In this document: positions 1 through 5,297 of the stretch, in pieces
Layout: the number at the start of each line of letters is the position of its first letter
Position numbering within the stretch: the first letter of the stretch is position 1
Assembly: GCA_031263295.1 (NCBI GenBank)
Contig: JAISGC010000039.1
Location: 1-10,136 of the forward strand
Length of the DNA: 10,136 nucleotides
Reading direction: 5' to 3'
DNA from: Rickettsiales bacterium
Lineage (GTDB): Bacteria > Pseudomonadota > Alphaproteobacteria > Rs-D84
The notes under the pieces: model-generated
What the model saw: only the letters and a program-made list of their open reading frames with translations
The model's database searches: none
Told to the model about the DNA's origin: nothing
Position numbers and translations under genes: made by a program

Positions 1-2
1 TA

Positions 3-130
3 GATTTTCTTATCGAGCAAGCGAAGCTTGCGAGATTTAGAAAATCTTGGGTGGGGGTGAGCCTTTATAAATAAAGCACATACCCCCACCCAAGAGTTGC
101 TAGGGCTTGCTTCGCAAGCCAAGCAACTCT
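3..130. repeat. Composite palindrome: hairpin, inverted-repeat core, hairpin
   Basis: Three palindromes lie end to end. The left hairpin pairs gattttct (3-10) with agaaaatc (39-46) and nests gcaag (17-21)/cttgc (27-31). The core pairs ttgggtgggggt (47-58) with acccccaccca (82-92) around an AT-rich loop. The right hairpin pairs agagttgct (93-101) with agcaactct (122-130) and nests ggcttgc (104-110)/gcaagcc (114-120) around a ttc loop. The same layout, a palindromic core abutted on both sides by unrelated hairpins, recurs at 2981-3111, 4181-4377 and 6611-6787. The motif cttgggtgggg also appears at 5544-5554. Role unknown; it could be an intergenic mobile element or a transcription-end structure for a gene left of the window. 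Confidence 0.75.
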
Positions 131-190
131 ATCCCGCCCCACAAGGGGGCAGGAGTGGCGCGCGATAACGCTCCGCCAGAGAAATAAAAA

Positions 191-868
191 ATGACCAAAT
201 TAAAACTCCTTCTCTTCCTCGCGGCGATTCTGCCGCTCTCCGCGCGCGCGGAAGAAATCCTGCCGCCCGAATCGGCCGAGACCCCGGCCGCCGCCGACGA
301 ATCGCGCGGCGCGTGGATGAAACCCGTCGGCGTGTTCCTGACCCTGCCGTCCGATTCGGGAACTTTCTGCTGGGATTATCAAGGGACTTCGTGCGCCAGG
401 GGCCGCGCGCAGGGCGTAGCCGCAGATTTGTTTATGCGGTTCCGCGGCAGCCGCGAGCGGATGTTCATCGGTCCTTGGGTTGGCCAGGAGGTCGGGCGGT
501 TTTCGATGGACGGCGCGTCCGCGTGGTATGGCAACACGACGCTTGGCGGCGTCGCGTATTTGGATTTTGATTTCTTCGAATGGTATCTCGGTATGGGATG
601 GTCGATGGGATATATGGACTTCGAGTCCGCGCGATACGAGACGCATAGCGGCGTTCGCCCGGGCAGTCTCGCGATACTCGGCGGCGCGGTCTTCAATCCG
701 TTCCGCGGGACATTCTTCGCGCCCTTGGGACGCCTGCGCAACATCGGCATAAATCTGCAATACAAGTTCTCGGGCTGGGGCCCGGAGATTTTCGACAAGT
801 CGAATCCGCAATTCGGCGGACGCGAGGTTATAACCTCGGCGTCGTTCGGATTGTTTTATAAGTTCTAG
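191..868 (+). CDS. Putative outer-membrane beta-barrel protein, unknown function
   Basis: The 225-residue product starts with a clear signal peptide: basic MTKLK, a hydrophobic run to about residue 17, and an ARA cleavage site near residue 20 followed by EE. The mature part is rich in aromatic and glycine residues in alternating patterns (for example GMGWSMGYMDF and SFGLFYKF) and ends in Phe, as outer-membrane beta-barrels recognised by the BAM complex usually do. Two cysteines sit close together near residues 59 and 67. I do not recognise a family, and the barrel call is an inference from composition, alternation and the terminal Phe. Only a weak purine stretch (agagaaa) precedes the ATG. 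The 3' end overlaps the convergent thyX gene by four bases, so the two mRNAs are complementary at their ends. Confidence 0.75.
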   Translation: MTKLKLLLFLAAILPLSARAEEILPPESAETPAAADESRGAWMKPVGVFLTLPSDSGTFCWDYQGTSCARGRAQGVAADLFMRFRGSRERMFIGPWVGQEVGRFSMDGASAWYGNTTLGGVAYLDFDFFEWYLGMGWSMGYMDFESARYETHSGVRPGSLAILGGAVFNPFRGTFFAPLGRLRNIGINLQYKFSGWGPEIFDKSNPQFGGREVITSASFGLFYKF

Positions 869-1515
869 GCCTTCGCGTCCTCTTCCTCAATCTGCTTCGC
901 CAGGTCATCGAATACGACCGGGATTTTCGATGCGAATTCGCGGCACAGCGGACGCAGCAGTTGCTTTATCGACGGATGCGCGTGGCCGATTGCGCGCAGC
1001 GAAAATATATGCCGCCATTCGCGAAGGTTCGCCTTCACATTTACTTCCGCCGCGGTCGAATGCGGCAGCAGCATCCGCAACTGGTCCGCCGCGCAGCCGA
1101 GTTTCGACATTTCCAAATATGCCGTCTCGATGTCCTCCATCGCGCGCTTCCAGATTTCGTATTCGGGCGTGCCCTCTTTGATATTGACCGGCCGGATGAT
1201 TTTTAATTCGTTGCCGAACTTGTCGCCGCCGTAATTGCACCAGCGCGTAGATTCAATCGCGAACGACGCCATGCGATGCCGCGTCAAATCTTTATAAAAC
1301 CCGATGTCGCACTGGAACCGGACGATAATGTCGGCGAACTCTATCATCGCGGTGTGGCCGGACTTGACCAAGGCCGCGACCATTTTCTGCGCCGACGAAT
1401 CGGTGATAAGATTTTCGGATTTATAGCAAGTCCTGGCGACGCGCTCGATGGTCTTCAATATCTCGCCGCCGTCAATCGGCGTGATTATTTCGTATGACGG
1501 ATTTATTATTTTCAT
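865..1515 (-). CDS. thyX: Flavin-dependent thymidylate synthase ThyX
   Basis: ThyX makes dTMP from dUMP using FAD, NADPH and methylene-tetrahydrofolate, and substitutes for ThyA in the cytoplasm. The 216-residue product carries the ThyX signature RHR-x7-S at residues 79-89, followed by TRW, which is where the family binds dUMP and FAD. A second conserved stretch around residues 147-182 (RMLLP, then LREWRHIFSLR, then HAHPSIKQ) matches the C-terminal nucleotide- and flavin-binding part. Length is normal for the family. A good Shine-Dalgarno (aaaaggaag) lies just before the ATG. The gene is the last of the run lptC-lptB-thyX, 116 bp after lptB, with a hexamer-repeat hairpin in that gap. It is convergent with, and overlaps by 4 bp, the outer-membrane gene. 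Whether the genome also has thyA is not visible. Confidence 0.95.
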   Translation of the reverse strand: MKIINPSYEIITPIDGGEILKTIERVARTCYKSENLITDSSAQKMVAALVKSGHTAMIEFADIIVRFQCDIGFYKDLTRHRMASFAIESTRWCNYGGDKFGNELKIIRPVNIKEGTPEYEIWKRAMEDIETAYLEMSKLGCAADQLRMLLPHSTAAEVNVKANLREWRHIFSLRAIGHAHPSIKQLLRPLCREFASKIPVVFDDLAKQIEEEDAKA

Positions 1516-1538
1516 CGTTTTCTTCCTTTTGTTGTTTA

Positions 1539-1628
1539 AGGACTAGGATTAGGACTAGGACTGGAACTTGTTATAAACACTGCGACGCAATAACAAACTC
1601 CACTAGTCCTAGTCCTAATCCCAGTCCT
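1539..1628 (-). repeat. Hexamer-repeat hairpin, copy 1 (lptB-thyX gap)
   Basis: This long inverted repeat has arms made of tandem GGACTA/GGATTA hexamers. The left arm starts at 1539 and the right arm ends at 1628. The arms pair over about 26 bp with two mismatches, one of which becomes a G-U pair in the minus-strand RNA. An inner ttgtta (1568-1573)/taacaa (1591-1596) continues the stem. It lies between the lptB stop and thyX. Here thyX keeps its own Shine-Dalgarno between hairpin and ATG, unlike the other two copies (2369-2462, 7013-7106). It could act as an mRNA processing or stability structure. It has no T-run, so a classic terminator is unlikely. Confidence 0.9.
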
Positions 1629-1631
1629 ATC

Positions 1632-2360
1632 TCACATCTTAAACTCTTCCCCCAGATACACGCGGCGGACTTTTTCGTCGGCGACGATTTCGTCGGTCGT
1701 GCCCTCTTTGAGAATCGTTCCGTCGTGCAGGACATAGCTGCGGTCCGTGATGCCCAATGTCTCGCGCACATTGTGGTCCGTGATGATGACGCCGAGCCCG
1801 CGCGATTTCAGTTGCGACACCAGATCCCGGATGTCGCCGACCGCGATGGGGTCGATTCCGGCGAACGGCTCGTCCAATAAAATGAATGAAGGATTCGTCG
1901 CAAGGGATCGCGCGATTTCGACGCGGCGGCGCTCGCCGCCCGACAGCGCGGTCGCGGGCGACTTGCGTAATTTTTCTATGCCGAATTCGCCGAGAAGCGA
2001 TTCGAGTTTTTTCTTTCTCGCCTTCGGGTCGCGCTCGGATATTTCAAGAATCGCCATAATGTTGTCCTCGACCGATAGACCGCGGAAGACGCTGTTTTCC
2101 TGGGGCAGGTATCCGATGCGCAGGCGCGCCCGCTGATAGAAGGGCAGGTGGGTGATGTCCTGGCTGTTTAAGAAAATCCGGCCGTCGGTCGCGGCAATCT
2201 GGCCCGTGATGCAATAGAAGGCCGTGGTTTTCCCGGCGCCGTTCGGCCCGAGCAAGCCGACCGATTCGCCCGTCCGCACCGACATAGATATGCCGCGCAG
2301 CACCGCGCGGCTGCCGTAGTTTTTGGACAGGCCCTCAATTCGCAGAATACTTTCTTTCAT
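1632..2360 (-). CDS. lptB: LPS export ABC transporter ATPase LptB
   Basis: LptB is the cytoplasmic ATPase that drives the LptFG inner-membrane permease to extract lipopolysaccharide and push it across the Lpt bridge. All ABC motifs are present in 242 residues: Walker A GPNGAGKT (38-45), Q-loop YLPQENSVF (Gln87), signature LSGGERRR (139-146), Walker B FILLDEP (159-165), and the H-loop His196 in ITDHN. The FAGIDPIAV stretch and the C-terminal VYLGEEF ending are typical of LptB rather than of other ABC ATPases. The ATG is preceded by only agtaaaaa and then the 3' arm of a 94-bp hairpin. No Shine-Dalgarno is adjacent; the only good one (aaaggag, 2463-2469) is on the far side of the hairpin. It lies between lptC and thyX, and an lptA gene is absent from this cluster. 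Confidence 0.97.
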   Translation of the reverse strand: MKESILRIEGLSKNYGSRAVLRGISMSVRTGESVGLLGPNGAGKTTAFYCITGQIAATDGRIFLNSQDITHLPFYQRARLRIGYLPQENSVFRGLSVEDNIMAILEISERDPKARKKKLESLLGEFGIEKLRKSPATALSGGERRRVEIARSLATNPSFILLDEPFAGIDPIAVGDIRDLVSQLKSRGLGVIITDHNVRETLGITDRSYVLHDGTILKEGTTDEIVADEKVRRVYLGEEFKM

Positions 2361-2368
2361 TTTTTACT

Positions 2369-2462
2369 AGGACTAGGATTAGGACTAGGACTAGGCGGAG
2401 CTCGCGGTCGCATCGAAGCATTATAACGGGCTCCACCTAGTCCTAGTCCTAATCCTAGTCCT
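2369..2462 (-). repeat. Hexamer-repeat hairpin, copy 2 (upstream of lptB)
   Basis: The arms at 2369-2401 and 2430-2462 pair over 33 bp with a single difference, and that position forms a G-U pair only in the minus-strand RNA, the sense strand of lptC-lptB. Each arm is (GGAYTA)4 with the GGATTA variant always in the second unit, extended by ggaggtgg-type bases. The loop is about 28 nt. In the sense of transcription the hairpin starts right after aaaggag and ends 8 nt before the lptB ATG. It is the best-paired copy in the window. Confidence 0.95.
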
Positions 2463-2470
2463 CTCCTTTA
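2463..2470 (-). promoter_or_regulatory. Shine-Dalgarno separated from lptB start by a hairpin
   Basis: In the sense strand taaaggag directly abuts the 5' arm of the hairpin at 2369-2462. The lptB AUG follows the 3' arm after agtaaaaa. On the linear mRNA the distance is about 100 nt; with the hairpin folded it is 8 nt, an ordinary Shine-Dalgarno spacing. No purine-rich alternative is present between hairpin and AUG. Confidence 0.6.
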
Positions 2471-2474
2471 TTAT

Positions 2475-2960
2475 TCATTCTTTCAAGTCTATCTCCATCG
2501 CATTCCCGCTCGCGGTGCTTCCGTCGCTCGATTTCACGCGGACATTTTCCGTCAGGATAATTTTTTCGGATTCCTTGAAATACTTGCCGTATGTCGCGGT
2601 GATGCGGCTGCGGATTTTCTTGCCGTTTTTGGTCTGCGGTATGTCGGCGTCGGGATTGAAGAAATAGATTATGTCGTCCTCGGAATACTTCTGCACCGCG
2701 CTGGTCGCCGCGATGGAGAACAATTCGCCGTCCTTGTTTCGCCCGCCGATTTTGAGACCCTTGACATTCAGGGTGTTCTCGCGGATGCTGATTTCGTCAA
2801 TCTGGTCGAGTATCGTCCACTGAATATTTCGGACGACGAATGGCGCCGCGGCCAGCATCGTCAGAAAGAACAAGCCCCAGCCGCCGAAAAAATAGCGCCA
2901 CAGCGCCGACGATCGCCGGTGCCGGTTGGACAGAAAAAAGTGCCAGTTGCTGGTTCTCAT
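2475..2960 (-). CDS. lptC: LptC-like LPS export periplasmic/inner-membrane protein, possibly shortened
   Basis: LptC is a bitopic inner-membrane protein whose periplasmic beta-jellyroll passes LPS from LptFG to LptA. The 161-residue product has a basic N-terminus, one membrane segment at about 24-44 (FFGGWGLFFLTMLAAAPFVV), then a periplasmic part with beta-strand character. It includes GELFSIAATSAVQ and TATYGKYFKESEKIILTENV, which resemble the LptC/OstA repeat. The identification rests on this pattern plus lptB next door. It is shorter than usual for LptC (roughly 180-220 residues), ending at MEIDLKE just where the last strands would be expected. The stop codon lies in a 19-nt stretch that is also found at the portal gene's stop, so truncation by an inserted element is possible. 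No strong Shine-Dalgarno precedes the ATG. Confidence 0.75.
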   Translation of the reverse strand: MRTSNWHFFLSNRHRRSSALWRYFFGGWGLFFLTMLAAAPFVVRNIQWTILDQIDEISIRENTLNVKGLKIGGRNKDGELFSIAATSAVQKYSEDDIIYFFNPDADIPQTKNGKKIRSRITATYGKYFKESEKIILTENVRVKSSDGSTASGNAMEIDLKE

Positions 2961-2980
2961 TCAATTCGCCGATCAAAAAC

Positions 2981-3111
2981 GGCAACGGAGTTGCCGTCGC
3001 CCCGGCGCAGGCCGGGGTCCATTGCCGTCAGACAAGTCATAACTTATAAATTATGACTTGCTTGATAGCAGTGGATACCGGCCTTCGCCGGTATGACGGC
3101 CCTTGCGGGCC
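2981..3111. repeat. Composite palindrome (hairpin, 102-bp core, hairpin)
   Basis: The core 2996-3097 begins GTC and ends GAC. Its 26-bp ends are inverted copies, each containing its own hairpin: ccccggc (3000-3006)/gccgggg (3011-3017) and taccggc (3076-3082)/gccggta (3087-3093). The centre is a 10-bp palindrome, caagtcataa (3033-3042)/ttatgacttg (3051-3060). The core is flanked exactly by ggcaac-gga-gttgcc (2981-2995) on the left and ggccc-ttgc-gggcc (3098-3111) on the right. It fills the divergent gap between lptC and the secreted-protein gene, so both promoters must lie in or beside it. Confidence 0.8.
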
Positions 3112-3168
3112 GTCTTTGGTTTATGTCTTCCATTATATAGCAAAATATGATAAAATCAATCAAGAGAG

Positions 3169-4059
3169 ATGAAGAGATTTCGAGGATTTTTAATTGCGCT
3201 TTGCACTTTGCAAATTGAACTTTGCAATGCCGCGTCGATTACGCCCGCGTCCCAGATTGCGGGCGGCGGCGCGGCGGGCGCGAACGCCGGGGGCGGCGGA
3301 ATCGCCATTAAAAAGGCCGACGCCGTCGTCGAGCAGAAACAGGATGCCATGGGGTCCCTGAACGCGTCGAGTTTAATCGGCACCGCGGTCAATCTGTTCG
3401 CCGGGTTTCAGGCGTTGAAGCAGTCTACGACGGCCCTCGACGCGAACTGCGCGCCGACGCAGGCCGAGCTCGATTTCGTGAACAAGATGGTCAAGGAATA
3501 TGCAAAGACCGGAAAAGAATCCCAGGCCGTTATGTTCGCGTCGATAAATAAAGATGTCGGATACCAAGAGCACTGCGACTTTGCGACGAATGTCGGCGTC
3601 GACGGGCTGCCCCAATGCGCGGGCCATCTGGACGACAAGGACAAAATCTGGAATCTGTATCCCAAGGCGGAAATGAAGAAAAAATGCCCGCCCGCGAATC
3701 CGCAGTGCGTGGCCAAGGAAGAAAAATATTACAGCAATATCTATGATATTTACGGCGAGATGGCGTGGAGCGAATCGGATATGCTGCCCGACGAATTGTC
3801 CGCGCATTCGAAGCTGATGGCCAAGGCCGAGCAGTGCTCGCCCGCGGCGATAAAAAAGAAAAAGGCCGAGCTGACCGGAAACCTTATCACGGGGACGATG
3901 GGCTCGATTGGAAAACAGCAGAACAGCGGCGATGTTATGGGCGCGGTGTCGGGCCTGATGCAGAGCTCGTCGGCCTCGGGCGGCGGGATTATGGGCGGCG
4001 TTTCGGGCCTGGGCTCGATGGGAATGTCCATGATGCCGATGCTGATGGGCGGGAAATAA
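3169..4059 (+). CDS. Secreted cysteine-containing protein, unknown function
   Basis: The 296-residue product has a signal peptide (MKRFRGFLIALCTLQIELCNAA, cleavage near residue 22). A low-complexity Gly/Ala stretch follows at about 31-46. The central region contains six cysteines (94, 136, 150, 173, 180, 223), an even number compatible with three disulfides in the periplasm or outside the cell. A Lys-rich segment spans 228-233. The tail from about 236 is rich in Gly, Ser and Met and ends MLMGGK. I do not recognise a family. The ATG is preceded by aagagag with no spacer, which is a poor Shine-Dalgarno position. AT-rich upstream sequence contains a possible -10 (tatgat, 3146-3151) without a convincing -35. 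It is divergent from lptC and followed by hairpins. Confidence 0.8.
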   Translation: MKRFRGFLIALCTLQIELCNAASITPASQIAGGGAAGANAGGGGIAIKKADAVVEQKQDAMGSLNASSLIGTAVNLFAGFQALKQSTTALDANCAPTQAELDFVNKMVKEYAKTGKESQAVMFASINKDVGYQEHCDFATNVGVDGLPQCAGHLDDKDKIWNLYPKAEMKKKCPPANPQCVAKEEKYYSNIYDIYGEMAWSESDMLPDELSAHSKLMAKAEQCSPAAIKKKKAELTGNLITGTMGSIGKQQNSGDVMGAVSGLMQSSSASGGGIMGGVSGLGSMGMSMMPMLMGGK

Positions 4060-4082
4060 AGCAATGCGCGAAGGTTTGTATT

Positions 4083-4142
4083 CCCCTCCTTTGGAGGGGT
4101 GTCATTTTTTTGCGGGGGTCATCGACCCCAGCAAAAAATGAC
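4083..4142. repeat. Nested hairpins after the secreted-protein gene
   Basis: The first hairpin is cccctcc (4083-4089)/ggagggg (4093-4099). Next comes a long nested one: gtcatttttttgc (4101-4113) with gcaaaaaatgac (4131-4142), enclosing ggggtc (4115-4120)-atc-gacccc (4124-4129). The first stem, followed closely by a run of T, could end transcription of the 3169-4059 gene. The nested core with gggtc and gaccc also occurs at 4354-4366 and 5509-5523. Confidence 0.7.
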
Positions 4143-4180
4143 GGGGTGGTGCTTCAAGCGGGCACAGCCAAAATCTAAAC

Positions 4181-4377
4181 AAACGATTGCGCAAGCAATC
4201 GTTTGTCATTCCCGCGCAGGCGGGAATAGGGCTTTAAGACTTATAACGGAAAACTTGTTTCACACACAAAGAAAATTGTGAAAACAAGTAGTGTCTGAAT
4301 GTAAGGTTTAGAACCCTATTCCCGCTTTCGCGGGAATGACAAAAAAATCTTTTGGGTCTGCGACCCCAAGATTTTTT
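4181..4377. repeat. 136-bp palindromic element copy A with flanking hairpins
   Basis: The core 4205-4340 starts gtcattcccg and ends with its exact reverse complement cgggaatgac. Each end forms its own hairpin: attcccgc (4208-4215)/gcgggaat (4220-4227) and 4318-4337. The middle has acttgtttcaca (4253-4264) pairing with tgtgaaaacaagt (4277-4289). The left neighbour is aaacgattgc (4181-4190)/gcaatcgttt (4195-4204). The right neighbour is aaaaaatctt (4342-4351)/aagatttttt (4368-4377), enclosing gggtc/gaccc. Copy B at 6628-6763 is the same length and about 87% identical by hand alignment. No coding potential is seen, so a non-autonomous mobile element or a structured RNA is plausible. The gene-free stretch 4060-4490 holds this element, the hairpins at 4083-4142 and the promoter below. 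Confidence 0.85.
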
Positions 4378-4427
4378 GTTTTGGTTTTCGCTCTTGAATC
4401 TTACCTTGGTCTCTCGGCTTTTTTCCT

Positions 4428-4456
4428 TTGCAATCGGCCGCGGTTCCTGATACCAT
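4428..4456 (+). promoter_or_regulatory. Possible sigma-70-type promoter of the small lipoprotein gene
   Basis: TTGCAA (4428-4433) and TACCAT (4451-4456) are separated by exactly 17 bp. Each matches four of six consensus bases. The predicted start near 4463 leaves a short leader with a strong Shine-Dalgarno at 4478-4484. Supported by pattern only. Confidence 0.4.
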
Positions 4457-4490
4457 TCCGCGCAGGTTTAACTTAAAAAAGGAGTATATA

Positions 4491-4643
4491 ATGAACAAGG
4501 CTATATTGGCTCTTTGCGGAGTCGCGCTGTTGGGCGGATGCGTCGGATTCGTCGACGGAAAATCGCGCAGCGGAAAAACGACGCACGATATGTATGTCCT
4601 GCACCCGGCTATCACCATCACCGGCTACACATCGGGCCTGTAA
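4491..4643 (+). CDS. Small lipoprotein, 50 residues
   Basis: The start is fixed by aaaggag (4478-4484), six bases before the ATG; an upstream in-frame ATG at 4428 lacks a ribosome site. The product begins MNKAILALCGVALLGGC, a type II signal peptide with lipobox L-G-G-C and the lipidated Cys at residue 17. The mature part is only 34 residues, with a Gly/Lys/Ser stretch followed by a hydrophobic ITITG segment. Such peptides are anchored to the inner or outer membrane by the lipid; the residue after Cys is Val, so there is no Asp inner-membrane retention signal. It resembles entericidin-like small lipoproteins only in size and lipobox, and I do not assign a family. A terminator overlaps the stop codon, so it is a single-gene transcript. 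Confidence 0.8.
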   Translation: MNKAILALCGVALLGGCVGFVDGKSRSGKTTHDMYVLHPAITITGYTSGL

Positions 4644-4668
4644 AAAAATCCCCGAAAGGGGATTTTTT
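4643..4668. terminator. Bidirectional rho-independent terminator
   Basis: aaaaaatcccc (4643-4653), loop gaaa, ggggatttttt (4658-4668). The stem is perfect with six T on the right and six A on the left, so it can work on both strands. It starts within the lipoprotein stop codon. Confidence 0.93.
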
Positions 4669-4676
4669 AACGAATA

Positions 4677-5228
4677 ATGAAAGTGAAGATTTTGGCTGAA
4701 TATTTCGATGTCTTGGATAATACCGGCGCGAAGATCGGCCGGATAAAATCGCGCGACGAAGTTCATCGCGACGGCGATTGGCACAAAGGGGTTTATGTTT
4801 GGATCGTCAATGATGCAAGCGAAATCCTTTTGCAAAAACGCGCGCCGGACAAGGACAGCGACCCGGATATGTGGGATGTGTCCTCTGGCGGGCACCTGAC
4901 GGCGGGCGACGATTCTTCGGATGCGGCAGTCCGCGAGGTCTGGGAAGAGCTCGGCGTCCGAATTGACAAAGATCAATTGCGGTTTTTGGGGACGCTGAAA
5001 TGCCCGAGCGCAAACGCATCCGATTTTATAGACAACGAGTTTGACGATGTATATCTGGCGCGCATGTCGCCTGATATTGGCAAGATGAAATTGCAGGCGG
5101 AGGAAGTCTCGGATGCGAAATATGTTTCGTTGGCCGAACTTAAAAATATGATTGCCGCCGAAGAACCAAATCTGGTGATGCGCCCAGATGTGTTCCGGAT
5201 GCTGTTCGATGTTTTGGACAGGGCGTAG
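4677..5228 (+). CDS. Nudix hydrolase (IDI/YfcD-like)
   Basis: This 183-residue cytoplasmic enzyme is of the Nudix superfamily, which hydrolyses nucleoside diphosphates linked to other moieties. The Nudix box lies at 72-94: Gly72, REVWEELGV at 86-94 with Glu87, Glu90 and Glu91 in the metal-binding positions. The first box Glu is Asp78 instead. The N-terminus (EYFDVLD, then RDEVHRDGDWHKGVYVWIVN, LLQKRAPDKD and WDVSSGGH) resembles the YfcD/isopentenyl-diphosphate-isomerase-like branch. That branch is shared with true isomerases, but the substrate cannot be read from sequence. The ATG lies only 8 bp after the upstream terminator and has no adjacent Shine-Dalgarno; the nearest purine run (aaagggg) is inside the terminator stem. 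It may be leaderless, or depend on readthrough. It has its own terminator downstream. Confidence 0.9.
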   Translation: MKVKILAEYFDVLDNTGAKIGRIKSRDEVHRDGDWHKGVYVWIVNDASEILLQKRAPDKDSDPDMWDVSSGGHLTAGDDSSDAAVREVWEELGVRIDKDQLRFLGTLKCPSANASDFIDNEFDDVYLARMSPDIGKMKLQAEEVSDAKYVSLAELKNMIAAEEPNLVMRPDVFRMLFDVLDRA

Positions 5229-5270
5229 GGTTCTAGAAACGGGCGCATTGCCGGCTATGCCGTCGCATGC

Positions 5271-5297
5271 AAATCCCCGCCGCAAGGCGGGGTTTTT
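5271..5297 (+). terminator. Rho-independent terminator after the Nudix gene
   Basis: ccccgcc (5275-5281), loop gcaa, ggcgggg (5286-5292), then ttttt (5293-5297). The position 43 bp after the Nudix stop fits. Confidence 0.9.

Noticed and set aside
200..811. Long minus-strand frame inside the outer-membrane gene
   Set aside because: Arg/Ala-rich shadow with no motif; the plus strand has a signal peptide and a sensible end.
1539..1628. Rho-independent terminator for lptB
   Set aside because: The stem is far too long and no T-run follows on the sense strand; the next gene thyX appears to belong to the same run.
2981..3111. tRNA or other known structured RNA in the lptC divergent gap
   Set aside because: The hairpins are perfect palindromes with no cloverleaf, anticodon arm or CCA-like end.
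3190..3230. Triple tttgca repeat in the signal-peptide region of the secreted-protein gene
   Set aside because: The repeat encodes a plausible signal peptide (LCTL...LCNA) and is too short and imperfect to call a separate element.
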